Of a stretch of 61,516 nucleotides of DNA, positions 27,469-34,681 are shown one piece after another; positions within the stretch are counted from its first letter, which is position 1; every line of letters starts with the position of its first letter. The DNA is from an uncultured Pelagibacteraceae bacterium (GTDB lineage Bacteria > Pseudomonadota > Alphaproteobacteria > Pelagibacterales > AG-422-B15), in NCBI GenBank assembly GCA_902584815.1, contig CACIBF010000005.1:1-61516 (forward strand). Direction: 5' to 3'. The notes under the pieces were generated by a model that was not told where the DNA came from, searched no databases, and was given only the letters and a program-made list of their open reading frames with translations. The position numbers and the translations under genes are program-made.

Positions 27469-28974
27469 ATGCCTATTTTCAAAGAATATACCGATTTTGA
27501 TGCCGTAGGAATTGCTGAGTTGATAAAATCTAAAAAGATTCAAGCTATAGATGCCTTGGATACAGCCATTGATTTAATCGAACAGTTAGATCCAAAATTA
27601 AACTTCATGCATCAAAAGACCTATCATTTCGCTATGGAATCTCTGAATCGCAATAAGGACTTAAATGGTCCCTTTGCAGGCGTTCCTATGCTGATGAAGG
27701 ATATGGACAGTGCTTTATATAGTGTTCCAATGATGCAAGGAAGTAATTACCTAAAAGATATCCCAATGAAATTTAATAATAGCTTATCTAAGAAATTTAC
27801 GAATTCAGGAACTCTTATCTGCGGTAAGTCTGCAACTCCTGAATTTGGATTAATGATTACAACAGAGCCAAAGGCATTCAAACCAACACGTAATCCATGG
27901 GATAGAGAACGATCCACAGGTGGTTCAAGTGGAGGCGCTGGATCTGCAGTTGCATCTAGAGCAGTGCCTATTGCGCATGCGAGTGATGGAGGTGGCTCTA
28001 TTAGAATACCGGCAGCTACGTGTGGCACAGTAGGTTTAAAACCTACTCGAGGAAGAATATCATTTTCTCCATCTCATGGAGATAAATGGGGAGGACTTAC
28101 ACATTCTGGAATTCTATCTCGAACTGTTCGAGATACTGCATATATGTATAATGAATTATTTAGCTCAGAAATCGGTGATCCCTATTCTGTTCATTATGAA
28201 AAAGGTAGCTTAATAAATTCATTGAATGCTAATAAAAAATATAAAATTGGCTTCAATACTGAGTCAAGACTTCCAATAACAATAACATCTGATGCAAAAA
28301 ATGCTGTTATGCATAATGCAAAACTATGTGAAAGCATCGGTCATAATGTTGAGGAGTGTAATATTGATTATGATGGTTTGTTATTATCAAGAGCATTTGC
28401 AATTATAATTTCATCTCATGTATCTCAGATGTTTAATGAACTTAAGGATCTTGTTGGAAGATCTTTTAAAAAAAGTGAAGTTGAAACTGCTTCAAGAGCA
28501 CTTAATTATCTTGGAAAAAGCTTTAGAGGTAAAGATTATGCATGGGCTCGTTATACTATTCAAAAAATATCAAGAGATGTAATGCAACAAACAAATGATT
28601 ATGATGCTGTAATTTTACCAATTATATCGCAATCAGCACCATTGCTTGGTGAACTGAGGCCAAAAAAAATTAATAATATTCAAAATGAGATTCTAATGGC
28701 TTTAAGATTAGGATTTTTGTTTAGAATACCATTTATACGTGATCCTTTTTTAAATAAAAATATAATCGAAAATTATTGGTACTCTCCTGATGCAGTACTT
28801 CAAAATGTTACAGGTCAACCGTCTATATCATTGCCTACATTTTATACTAATAATAATCTTCCTTTGGGCGTGCAGTTTGCAGGTCGATACGCAGAAGAAT
28901 CAGTTTTAATTGATTTAGCTTCCCAATTGGAGCAAGCAAATCCTTGGATCGATAAGAAGCCTTCTATTTCTTAA
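27469..28974 (+). CDS. Amidase signature enzyme
   Basis: 501 aa. The Ser-cisSer-Lys triad can be placed: Lys77 in GVPMLMKDMD, cis-Ser153 in STGGSSGGAGSAVA, and nucleophile Ser177 in DGGGSIRIPAA; the 24-residue spacing of the two serines equals that of fatty-acid amide hydrolase. It hydrolyses a carboxylic amide; the substrate is not evident. No gatC or gatB is adjacent, and the C-terminus does not look like GatA, so it is not part of the tRNA amidotransferase. The stop overlaps the convergent gene by 11 bases. Confidence 0.9.
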   Translation: MPIFKEYTDFDAVGIAELIKSKKIQAIDALDTAIDLIEQLDPKLNFMHQKTYHFAMESLNRNKDLNGPFAGVPMLMKDMDSALYSVPMMQGSNYLKDIPMKFNNSLSKKFTNSGTLICGKSATPEFGLMITTEPKAFKPTRNPWDRERSTGGSSGGAGSAVASRAVPIAHASDGGGSIRIPAATCGTVGLKPTRGRISFSPSHGDKWGGLTHSGILSRTVRDTAYMYNELFSSEIGDPYSVHYEKGSLINSLNANKKYKIGFNTESRLPITITSDAKNAVMHNAKLCESIGHNVEECNIDYDGLLLSRAFAIIISSHVSQMFNELKDLVGRSFKKSEVETASRALNYLGKSFRGKDYAWARYTIQKISRDVMQQTNDYDAVILPIISQSAPLLGELRPKKINNIQNEILMALRLGFLFRIPFIRDPFLNKNIIENYWYSPDAVLQNVTGQPSISLPTFYTNNNLPLGVQFAGRYAEESVLIDLASQLEQANPWIDKKPSIS

Positions 28975-29674
28975 GTAAAGATAATTGATAAAACCCATAA
29001 GTGAAAACAAAGAAACTTACAAAAGAAATCAGAGTAATAACCTTTTGAGCGATTACGGATATGACCATTCTATTGTAAGAAACTGATTCTTTAAATAATT
29101 CAAGATTCTCTCTTGGGCTCACATCAGGAGGATCTGAAGTTTCAAAAAAAGCATATAGTGTAATTGATAAGAGAAACAATACTGAAGCTACTGTGTATTT
29201 ATTGCTTACAGGACTAAAGAAAAAAGCAAGGGTAAGGAAAACCATCGCAGGCACCATGGATCTAAATCCAACAATTACAAAAAATACATGTTCATGGAAA
29301 TATAAATCTGCAGGAGTTAATCCAACACCAAGAAATGACAAACCGGATAGCATTGCTATGTATGATCCAATGGTTGCGCAGACATATGAAATCTTATTAT
29401 CCTTAAAAAGTCTTGGGACTAAAATAAATGATAGGCACGCAAAACCCATCATTACAAGAGTTGAGTTAAATAGAAAACATGAAAGAAAGTTTTGTTCACC
29501 GCTTACAGTTTCATAAACACCTAGATCACTAAAGAAATTTTCACTAAATGAATAAGATGTTAGAGTTGGGTCATATAATGAGCCACCTGGAAATAAATAT
29601 ATAGCTATAGTATTTACAATTACAAAGTAAATCACCATGATCCGAATTGGATATACTGTTAAATTATTGATCAT
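28964..29674 (-). CDS. Multi-pass membrane protein, DUF998-like (copy 2)
   Basis: 236 aa with about six or seven hydrophobic helices. After the first helix it carries YLFPGGSLYDPT, then YSFSENFFSDLGVYETVSG, which closely parallels the next gene upstream. The spacing (helix, PGG, YSF, ENF, SDLG, helix) resembles DUF998 proteins, whose function is unknown. It overlaps its paralogue at 29664 by 11 bases, so the pair arose by tandem duplication and is co-translated. It may be a lipid-associated or sensory membrane protein; nothing decides this. Confidence 0.6.
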   Translation of the reverse strand: MINNLTVYPIRIMVIYFVIVNTIAIYLFPGGSLYDPTLTSYSFSENFFSDLGVYETVSGEQNFLSCFLFNSTLVMMGFACLSFILVPRLFKDNKISYVCATIGSYIAMLSGLSFLGVGLTPADLYFHEHVFFVIVGFRSMVPAMVFLTLAFFFSPVSNKYTVASVLFLLSITLYAFFETSDPPDVSPRENLELFKESVSYNRMVISVIAQKVITLISFVSFFVFTYGFYQLSLLKK

Positions 29675-30371
29675 TAGATTCTAGTAAATTATTAATTCCA
29701 ATAGTAAAAGTATATATATTAATCATTATCATGATTGCCATAAGTTTTTGCATTATTACCTTAAATACTTGGGTTTCCATTGTATAAGTTTGTGCGTAAA
29801 GCATAGTATCAGCTGGGTCAATCTCAGGAATATGAGATAAATTAATTGCATATATAACAAGTAATGCAATTAGAGCTAGAGATAAGGATGCATATAAGTT
29901 ATTTATTCGACTAAATAATATCGCAATCGAAAAAAAAATAATTCCTAAAGAAGTAGTGTTAAAAAAATATTCAGCTACAAAAATATGTTTTTGAAAATAT
30001 AAATCTTCTGGTGTAAATCCAACAGCAATATAGAAAAGGCAACCAATAAAAATAAAGGTACCTCCAATTAGAGCAAACCCATAAGATATTTTATTTTGTT
30101 TAAATAATTTAGGTATTTTTAAAAAGGAAATTCCTAAAAAAATATTCAAACAACAGATAGAAATAAATATAAAAGAAGAAAAAAAATTTGTATCACCAGA
30201 CATTGATTTATATCGTCCTAGTTCGCTTATAAAATTTTTAGTAAATGAATATCCAATCTGGTTGGTATCAAGGTGATTACCTCCAGGAAATAACATCATT
30301 GAGATAGCAAAAGCCACTACACTGATGATAATTATGAACCTTGGAACATATATGTACCAAAATTTATTCAT
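29664..30371 (-). CDS. Multi-pass membrane protein, DUF998-like (copy 1)
   Basis: 235 aa, paralogue of the following gene. Shared blocks are MLFPGGNHLDTNQIGYSF, ENF-like KNFISELGRYKSMSG, IPKLFKQNKISYGFALIGG and VGFTPEDLYFQKHIFV. Six or seven transmembrane helices are visible. It is the first of the overlapping pair. Assignment to DUF998 is by general pattern only. Confidence 0.6.
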   Translation of the reverse strand: MNKFWYIYVPRFIIIISVVAFAISMMLFPGGNHLDTNQIGYSFTKNFISELGRYKSMSGDTNFFSSFIFISICCLNIFLGISFLKIPKLFKQNKISYGFALIGGTFIFIGCLFYIAVGFTPEDLYFQKHIFVAEYFFNTTSLGIIFFSIAILFSRINNLYASLSLALIALLVIYAINLSHIPEIDPADTMLYAQTYTMETQVFKVIMQKLMAIMIMINIYTFTIGINNLLESNDQ

Positions 30372-30378
30372 TGTTGAT

Positions 30379-30459
30379 TTAGGCTGAAAAACTTGAATAA
30401 GCTATGTAGGTGACAAAGATAGCCACAACTACGTACATAACTCTATTGTCTAGATTCAT
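30379..30459 (-). CDS. Possible 26-aa membrane peptide
   Basis: The frame is open from 30561, but the upper part runs antisense to the start of the DUF962 gene. ATG at 30459 (or 30477) would avoid that overlap. The peptide from 30459 begins MNLDNRVMYVVVAIFVTYIA and ends YSSFSA, a single hydrophobic helix. It lies 7 bases upstream of the DUF998-like pair on the same strand, so it could be the first cistron. No Shine-Dalgarno sequence is obvious. Real expression is uncertain. Confidence 0.3.
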   Translation of the reverse strand: MNLDNRVMYVVVAIFVTYIAYSSFSA

Positions 30460-30482
30460 AATTAATAATATAATCATTAACA

Positions 30483-30824
30483 ATGGAAAATCCATCACGA
30501 TATACAAATTATAAAGACTTTTTTCCTTACTATCTTCGCGAACACAGTAAGAAAAACACAAGAATACTTCATTATGTCGGTACTGGATTGGCTCAAATAA
30601 TTCTTTGGAGCTCTATTATCACTCAAAGCTGGTTATTCATCCCACTCGCATTTGTTTGTGGGTATGCTTTCGCATGGATTGGTCACTTCTTTATAGAACA
30701 CAATAAACCAGCAACGTTTAAATATCCGTGGTGGTCGCAAATTGGAGATCATCATATGACATGGCTGATGTTAACTGGCCGATTAAAAACGGCACTTAAT
30801 GATGCCGGTGTTGAAACTAAATAA
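30483..30824 (+). CDS. DUF962 / Mpo1-like membrane protein
   Basis: 113 aa with two central hydrophobic segments. The conserved elements are LREHSKKNTRILHYVGTG and GHFFIEHNKPATFKYPWWS with GDHHMTWLMLTGRL. Yeast Mpo1 of this family is an iron-dependent dioxygenase that alpha-oxidises 2-hydroxy fatty acids, using the conserved histidines (here in RILHYVG, GHFFIEHN and DHHM). A role in fatty-acid or lipid turnover is therefore plausible. It converges on the MAPEG gene with an 8-base overlap. Confidence 0.88.
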   Translation: MENPSRYTNYKDFFPYYLREHSKKNTRILHYVGTGLAQIILWSSIITQSWLFIPLAFVCGYAFAWIGHFFIEHNKPATFKYPWWSQIGDHHMTWLMLTGRLKTALNDAGVETK

Positions 30825-31227
30825 TAATTATAAATCTTATTAAGATCGCAAGCAGTATAAACTGACTGATTAACCAAAAGCCGCCCCTCAAATGGGTGTT
30901 ATCCATAAAGATATGATAAAATGAGTGGATGATCCGCAATAAGACATAAATCCAAGAAAGATAGATGAACGGCATATCCGATTTATCAAGTGTATAAATT
31001 AATATCAATAAAGCATAAAAAATTATCGGATATTCAAATAAGTTTTTTATATTGTTCTTAACCATTTGAAGGTCTTTTGGAGCATTTGGATAAGGATCGG
31101 AAGGTATTCCCTTTTCCCAATCATTTCCTGGCTTCATTAATCGCATTGATCCATACGTGTGATAAAAGCTTACAACCATCGTAAGGGCCATAAGGATAAG
31201 ACCAGGAAATAAAAGATTTCCAAACAT
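30817..31227 (-). CDS. MAPEG family membrane protein (first of two)
   Basis: 136 aa with four transmembrane helices. Core motif NLFEYPIIFYALLILIYT followed by YVLLRIIHSFYHIFMD with R-x-x-H-S-x-Y-H, as in bacterial MAPEG proteins (membrane-associated eicosanoid and glutathione metabolism). Bacterial members are mostly uncharacterised; some have glutathione transferase activity. A paralogue follows at 31271 on the same strand, only 43 bases upstream in transcription order. Confidence 0.82.
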   Translation of the reverse strand: MFGNLLFPGLILMALTMVVSFYHTYGSMRLMKPGNDWEKGIPSDPYPNAPKDLQMVKNNIKNLFEYPIIFYALLILIYTLDKSDMPFIYLSWIYVLLRIIHSFYHIFMDNTHLRGGFWLISQFILLAILIRFIIII

Positions 31228-31270
31228 TAGTTACTAGAGAACAGCGTCAATATTAATACTGATTTAAAAT

Positions 31271-31702
31271 CTATAGCATTCCTATTAATCGAATCCACAT
31301 CCAAATTAATGTTAGTAAAGCAGGGACAAAAATTAATGCTCTAACTGGAAATCCACCCGCTACTACCAGATGATTAAAGAAAATATGATACACAGAATGA
31401 GCCAGGCGTAGATAAAAAAACCAATATGCAAGGGTAACGAAATAAGCATCAACATTTCCTGTAATAAATATAATTATACATACTGCATAAAAGAAAATCG
31501 GATATTCAAATAAATTTATATGATTTTTTTGAGCATTTCTAAGAATCATTGAACCCTCAGGAAAGAGTGCATGTCTATAATCCTCCCCTTGACTAGACTT
31601 ATCTATATAAATCTCTTTTACTCTTAGTAAGGTTGTAAATAGGAATACAGCAACTGTAAGTAAAAGCATACAGTACATTGGGTAAAATATTTCAGTGCTC
31701 AT
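31271..31702 (-). CDS. MAPEG family membrane protein (second of two)
   Basis: 143 aa, four transmembrane helices. It shares NLFEYPIFFYAVCIIIF and YLRLAHSVYHIFFNH with the neighbouring gene, plus the hydrophilic loop after helix 1 (GEDYRHALFPEGS against KGIPSDPYPNAPK). It is upstream of the other MAPEG gene in transcription order, so the pair is a tandem duplication, diverged at the ends. It is divergent from the stand-alone peptide unit at 31718. Confidence 0.82.
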   Translation of the reverse strand: MSTEIFYPMYCMLLLTVAVFLFTTLLRVKEIYIDKSSQGEDYRHALFPEGSMILRNAQKNHINLFEYPIFFYAVCIIIFITGNVDAYFVTLAYWFFYLRLAHSVYHIFFNHLVVAGGFPVRALIFVPALLTLIWMWIRLIGML

Positions 31703-31717
31703 GATGAATCTCCTTGC

Positions 31718-31745
31718 TTGAAATTAGAATCAGTAACATTATATA
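31718..31745 (+). promoter_or_regulatory. Sigma-70-like promoter for the 32-aa peptide unit
   Basis: TTGAAA at 31718-31723 and TATATA at 31740-31745 are separated by 16 bases, close to the housekeeping consensus. A start near 31752 would give a transcript of roughly 170 nt ending at the terminator at 31898. The assignment is by pattern only; AT-rich DNA produces such matches by chance, but the downstream ribosome site, ORF and terminator make it credible. Confidence 0.45.
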
Positions 31746-31788
31746 CCTCTAAGATATTTTTTAACATATTTATGAAAGGAGGTGGTCT

Positions 31789-31887
31789 ATGTCTATTAGT
31801 AGTATAATGGAGCCCACAACATTTGCGGGTCTTCCTAATCACTTAGATATTGGAAACCTTCACTTTGTAAGTGGAGCTCCGAATTAA
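31789..31887 (+). CDS. Orphan 32-residue peptide in a stand-alone, structured transcript
   Basis: ATG at 31789, TAA at 31885. The ribosome site AAAGGAGGTG (31776-31785) is a full ten-base complement to the 16S rRNA tail, far stronger than at any neighbouring gene, at ideal spacing. The peptide starts MSISSIMEPTTFAGLPNHLD and ends NLHFVSGAPN; it is neutral, without a membrane helix, cysteine or signal peptide. The coding region is visibly richer in GC than its surroundings and can fold: GGAGCCCAC (31809-31817) with GTGGAGCTCC (31871-31880, one bulged A), enclosing GGTCTTCC (31828-31835) with GGAAACC (31852-31858). It matches no peptide family I know. It could be a peptide gene, a dual-function RNA, or an sRNA. 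Confidence 0.55.
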   Translation: MSISSIMEPTTFAGLPNHLDIGNLHFVSGAPN

Positions 31888-31897
31888 AACTACAATT

Positions 31898-31926
31898 AGC
31901 CCCCATTAATTTGGGGGCTTTTTTTA
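31898..31926 (+). terminator. Rho-independent terminator
   Basis: Perfect 7-bp stem AGCCCCC (31898-31904) and GGGGGCT (31913-31919), 8-base loop, followed at once by a run of T. It is the strongest intrinsic terminator in the window. It ends the peptide unit on the + strand and lies right at the stop codon of the convergent thioesterase gene. Confidence 0.92.
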
Positions 31927-32286
31927 TTTTAAATTGGCTTTAAATTTTCTTGGTTTTCCAGTTTTACCGACAGCAACATAAGATAAATTTCCTGCAGCGA
32001 CTAACACTTCTTTTTTATTAAGTTCTACTCTTCTGGCTTCAAGTGAAAAAGTCATTTTTGAACCTTTCACTGATTTAACATCACCATAAATACAAATGAA
32101 CTTTCCCAAATGCATTGGACTTTTAAATTTAACATTAACATCAGTTAAGACGGCCGCTCCACCAGAAACAATCTGTGAATAATAAATGCCTCCGTGTGCA
32201 ATTTGTGTGGTAATCCAACCGCCATGCCCCGTTCCATAGGGGTTGGTGTTTTCAGGCTGACATATATTTCGAATAAGTAATTTCAT
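31924..32286 (-). CDS. Acyl-CoA thioesterase, hotdog fold (YciA-like)
   Basis: 120 aa, the length of a single hotdog domain. NTNPYGTGHGGWITTQIA is the YciA-type active-site segment (normally N-x-x-G-x-x-F/h-G-G-W), followed by VKFKSPMHLGKFICIYGDVK and a C-terminal strand with YVAVGKTGKPR. It hydrolyses acyl-CoA to free acid and CoA. It is coupled to the upstream VanZ gene by a 4-base overlap. Confidence 0.82.
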   Translation of the reverse strand: MKLLIRNICQPENTNPYGTGHGGWITTQIAHGGIYYSQIVSGGAAVLTDVNVKFKSPMHLGKFICIYGDVKSVKGSKMTFSLEARRVELNKKEVLVAAGNLSYVAVGKTGKPRKFKANLK

Positions 32287-32633
32287 TGAGTATTTTTCCT
32301 ATACAAATAAACAATAAAAATTGCTGATACACAACCTAGAATATTAAAAACACCATCAAATATTTCAAAATCTCTATGAGGTAGAAAGAAATGAAGTGTT
32401 TCAATGAATAGGCTCACAATTAGTGCTAGAGAAACACCAAATGAAAAGTTGTTATCTTTTCCATTAATAAGCTGAGCAATTGAACCCAGTATAAAAAATA
32501 CAATAAAATGCATGTGTTTATCAGTTAATGATTCAGGCGTATTGAGATCAGGAACTTCTTTGACATAAAGGTATAGTATTAGCCCAAGGTATCCGTAAAA
32601 CAAAAGTTTCATTATGTTTATTGAATTATTCAT
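32283..32633 (-). CDS. VanZ family membrane protein
   Basis: 116 aa with four hydrophobic segments. DKHMHFIVFFILGSIAQL and IETLHFFLPHRDFEIFDGVF are the two VanZ signature blocks (D-K-x-x-H-F-x-x-F-x-x-L-x ... E-x-x-H/Q-x-x-x-P-x-R-x-x-x-x-x-D). The role outside vancomycin clusters is unknown; no glycopeptide resistance genes are near. It overlaps the thioesterase by 4 bases and is divergent from the SDR gene at 32672. Confidence 0.85.
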   Translation of the reverse strand: MNNSINIMKLLFYGYLGLILYLYVKEVPDLNTPESLTDKHMHFIVFFILGSIAQLINGKDNNFSFGVSLALIVSLFIETLHFFLPHRDFEIFDGVFNILGCVSAIFIVYLYRKNTQ

Positions 32634-32671
32634 TGCGTATTGAGCTACCTTATATCAAAATCAGATGATAT

Positions 32672-33343
32672 ATGAAAAATATTGTAGTTACGGGAGCCAA
32701 TAAAGGTCTAGGTCTAGAGTTTACAAGACAATTATCGAAAGATAATCATGTTATCGCTACTGCACGAAATATATCAAGTGAACACGAATTACATTCATTA
32801 CCCAACGTTAAAATTAAAAAGCTAGATCTATTATCTGATGCAACAATTGATCAATTTGTTGAAGATATTTCTGATACTCCAATTGATATATTAATTAATA
32901 ATGCGGGCATATTTCACGAAAAACAATTTGAAGGACTAGATCCAAATATTTGGCTAGATGAAATGAAGATTAATGCGTTATCCCCTATTAGTTTAACTCA
33001 TAAACTCATGAAAAATCTTCAAGCAGGATCGTCTAAAAAAGTCATTTTTCTATCAAGTCAGATGGGTAGCATTGATGACAATTACTCTGGTGGTTATTAC
33101 TTCTATAGATCCTCCAAAGCTGCCTTAAATGCATCTGCTATGAGCCTTTCTATTGATTGGAAAGATCAAAATATTGCTGTGTTGATGATCCATCCTGGAT
33201 GGGTCAGAACAGAAATGGGCACATCTAAAGCTAAATTAAGCATTGAAGAAAGTGTCACTGGAATGCTTAATGTAATTGAAAATTTCACAATTGAACAAAC
33301 GGGTGCTTTTTTAAATTATGCAGGTCAAAAGCTTGAATGGTAA
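32672..33343 (+). CDS. Short-chain dehydrogenase/reductase (C-factor-like)
   Basis: 223 aa. TGANKGLGLEFTRQL carries the cofactor glycines (residues 7-21), then NNAGIF, IFLSSQMGSID (Ser) and YFYRSSKAAL (Tyr, Lys), and MIHPGWVRTEMG. The short length and HPGWVRT block resemble the C-signal/CsgA-like SDR group. The substrate is unknown. It overlaps the next small membrane gene by 7 bases. Confidence 0.87.
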   Translation: MKNIVVTGANKGLGLEFTRQLSKDNHVIATARNISSEHELHSLPNVKIKKLDLLSDATIDQFVEDISDTPIDILINNAGIFHEKQFEGLDPNIWLDEMKINALSPISLTHKLMKNLQAGSSKKVIFLSSQMGSIDDNYSGGYYFYRSSKAALNASAMSLSIDWKDQNIAVLMIHPGWVRTEMGTSKAKLSIEESVTGMLNVIENFTIEQTGAFLNYAGQKLEW

Positions 33344-33540
33344 AAGAGTTTCTTAAAAAATATCGAATTTTTATTTATATTATCATCATTGTCATATTTG
33401 CTTATGTTAACTTAACAACATTTGATCTATATATGATTTCAAGAAATCCACTTGTATTTCTTCAAACAAATTGGTTTGAAATCGTTGTACTATGGCTCTT
33501 GCTTTCAATTTATTACAAGATAAATAAAAACGATGAATGA
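33337..33540 (+). CDS. Small two-helix membrane protein
   Basis: 67 aa. A basic start (MVKEFLKKYR) precedes a helix (IFIYIIIIVIFAYV), a short loop, and a second helix (WFEIVVLWLLLSIYY) with a charged tail. It overlaps the SDR gene by 7 bases and the PNPOx-like gene by 8, so it is inside a three-gene coupled operon. No family recognised. Confidence 0.7.
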   Translation: MVKEFLKKYRIFIYIIIIVIFAYVNLTTFDLYMISRNPLVFLQTNWFEIVVLWLLLSIYYKINKNDE

Positions 33541-34153
33541 ATTAGACTTACCCAATCACTATGATGACCTGGATCTTATCTATAATGAGATTTGGACAAG
33601 TCTTATAAGAGGAAAAAAAGATTCAAAATCAGAATTTCATCAATGTTATGTCTCAACATATTCCGATGATTATCCATCACTTCGTACCGTTGTTCTCCGT
33701 CATGCCAACAAAGATAATCTCACAATCAGTTTTCATACAGATATAAGATCCAATAAAATCAATAATATAAATGATAATCCTAATATAACAGTTTTACTTT
33801 ATAGTCATGACAAAAAAATACAGATTCAAATTAAAGGTACGGGTGAAATCAACAATCAGAACGAAAGAACGAGTGAGGTTTGGAAGAACATAAGATCATT
33901 TAGTAAAAAATGCTATATTGTTGAGCAGGCTCCAGGCACAAAATCAGATGTTCCACTATCAGGATACTTACCAGAACATGAAAAAACTGTACCTGATGAT
34001 GAAATTCTACAACAAGGATATAAAAATTTTTCCTTAGTTGATATAAAAATCAATAAAATTGAATGGTTATATTTACACAGGTATGGTCATAGAAGAGCTT
34101 TATTTGAGGTAAGCAACTGTGAAATTATAAATAAGCAATGGCTAACGCCTTAG
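33533..34153 (+). CDS. Pyridoxamine 5'-phosphate oxidase-like flavoprotein
   Basis: 206 aa. Split-barrel FMN-binding fold with SLRTVVLRHANKDNLTISFH, then TDIRSNKINNINDNPNITVL and a C-terminal IEWLYLHRYGHRRALFE that resembles the PNPOx C-terminal dimer region. It differs from canonical PdxH and looks like the alr4036 branch of PNPOx-like proteins, so vitamin B6 oxidation is possible but not certain. Last gene of the SDR-small membrane protein-oxidase operon. Confidence 0.8.
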   Translation: MNELDLPNHYDDLDLIYNEIWTSLIRGKKDSKSEFHQCYVSTYSDDYPSLRTVVLRHANKDNLTISFHTDIRSNKINNINDNPNITVLLYSHDKKIQIQIKGTGEINNQNERTSEVWKNIRSFSKKCYIVEQAPGTKSDVPLSGYLPEHEKTVPDDEILQQGYKNFSLVDIKINKIEWLYLHRYGHRRALFEVSNCEIINKQWLTP

Positions 34154-34194
34154 GGTAAGAAAAATTAAATATTCATTAAATGGAAATAGAGTAC

Positions 34195-34410
34195 TCATAT
34201 TAATAAATAAATATTTCCGACAATGAACAATGGTATTTGTAAACCAAAGTTTGTCAAAATTGCTCGATCTGCCATCATATATCCAACAATAGTCCATCCT
34301 ATGGCACCTGTTCCGTGAATAAAAATATTTAATGGATAAATATTTAAATTAGTGAGTAATATTCCAATTAGAATAAAGAAAGTGCTTACCCATTTAAGTT
34401 TATTGATCAT
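34195..34410 (-). CDS. Small membrane protein, DUF6552-like
   Basis: 71 aa with two or three hydrophobic segments. LKWVSTFFILIGILLT near the start and GWTIVGYMMADRAIL in the middle parallel the DUF6552 pattern I recall from alphaproteobacteria (K-W-V-A-S ... G-W-x-x-V-G-x-x-W-x-D-R-A-I). No function known. Its start is preceded by AGGATTAT, a weak ribosome site. The following 178 bases to 34588 are AT-rich and hold nothing I can support. Confidence 0.6.
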   Translation of the reverse strand: MINKLKWVSTFFILIGILLTNLNIYPLNIFIHGTGAIGWTIVGYMMADRAILTNFGLQIPLFIVGNIYLLI

Positions 34411-34588
34411 AATAATCCTTTCACATTACTTTAATAAAAATTATTTTAATTTAGGAAAAATACAAAACTAATACAAATAAAATAAGTATTTAATTAAAAA
34501 ATTGAAATTTGTAAAAAATAAATAGAGAATATCAATAAGATTTATTTAACTTTAAACGTGAACAATTATTTAGAGTAAAGAAGTTAAT

Positions 34589-34675
34589 ATGAGTGTCTTA
34601 ACTATTATATTAATAGCTGCTGTACTTCATGCTTCATGGAATGCCTTTATTAAAAATAAAGCAAGAAAAGGTTAA
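34589..34675 (+). pseudogene. 28-codon remnant of an EamA/DMT transporter gene
   Basis: ATG at 34589, TAA at 34673. The translation begins MSVLTIILIAAVLHASWNAF and ends IKNKARKG. The block L-x-x-A-x-L-H-A-S-W-N-A-x-x-K is the first-helix signature of EamA-type drug/metabolite transporters of about 290 aa. The remaining nine helices are absent; the next gene begins 6 bases after the stop. It is best read as an internal deletion that fused the 5' end of a transporter gene, perhaps with its promoter and ribosome site (AAAGAAG), to the start of phnX. It might still be translated as a leader peptide. Confidence 0.65.
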
Positions 34676-34681
34676 ATAGTT

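Noticed and set aside
30379-30561. 60-aa minus-strand ORF from 30561
   Set aside because: Its first part is antisense to the well-supported DUF962 gene; only a shorter form from 30459 or 30477 is conceivable.
31752-31926. Known structural RNA (SRP RNA, 6S, tmRNA) at the peptide unit
   Set aside because: The SRP GGAAGGAAGCAGCC core is missing, no tmRNA tRNA-like ends are visible, and the 6S central bubble could not be drawn.
34411-34588. Pho box or regulator site before the EamA remnant and phnX
   Set aside because: No paired repeats and no palindrome stood out in this AT-rich stretch.
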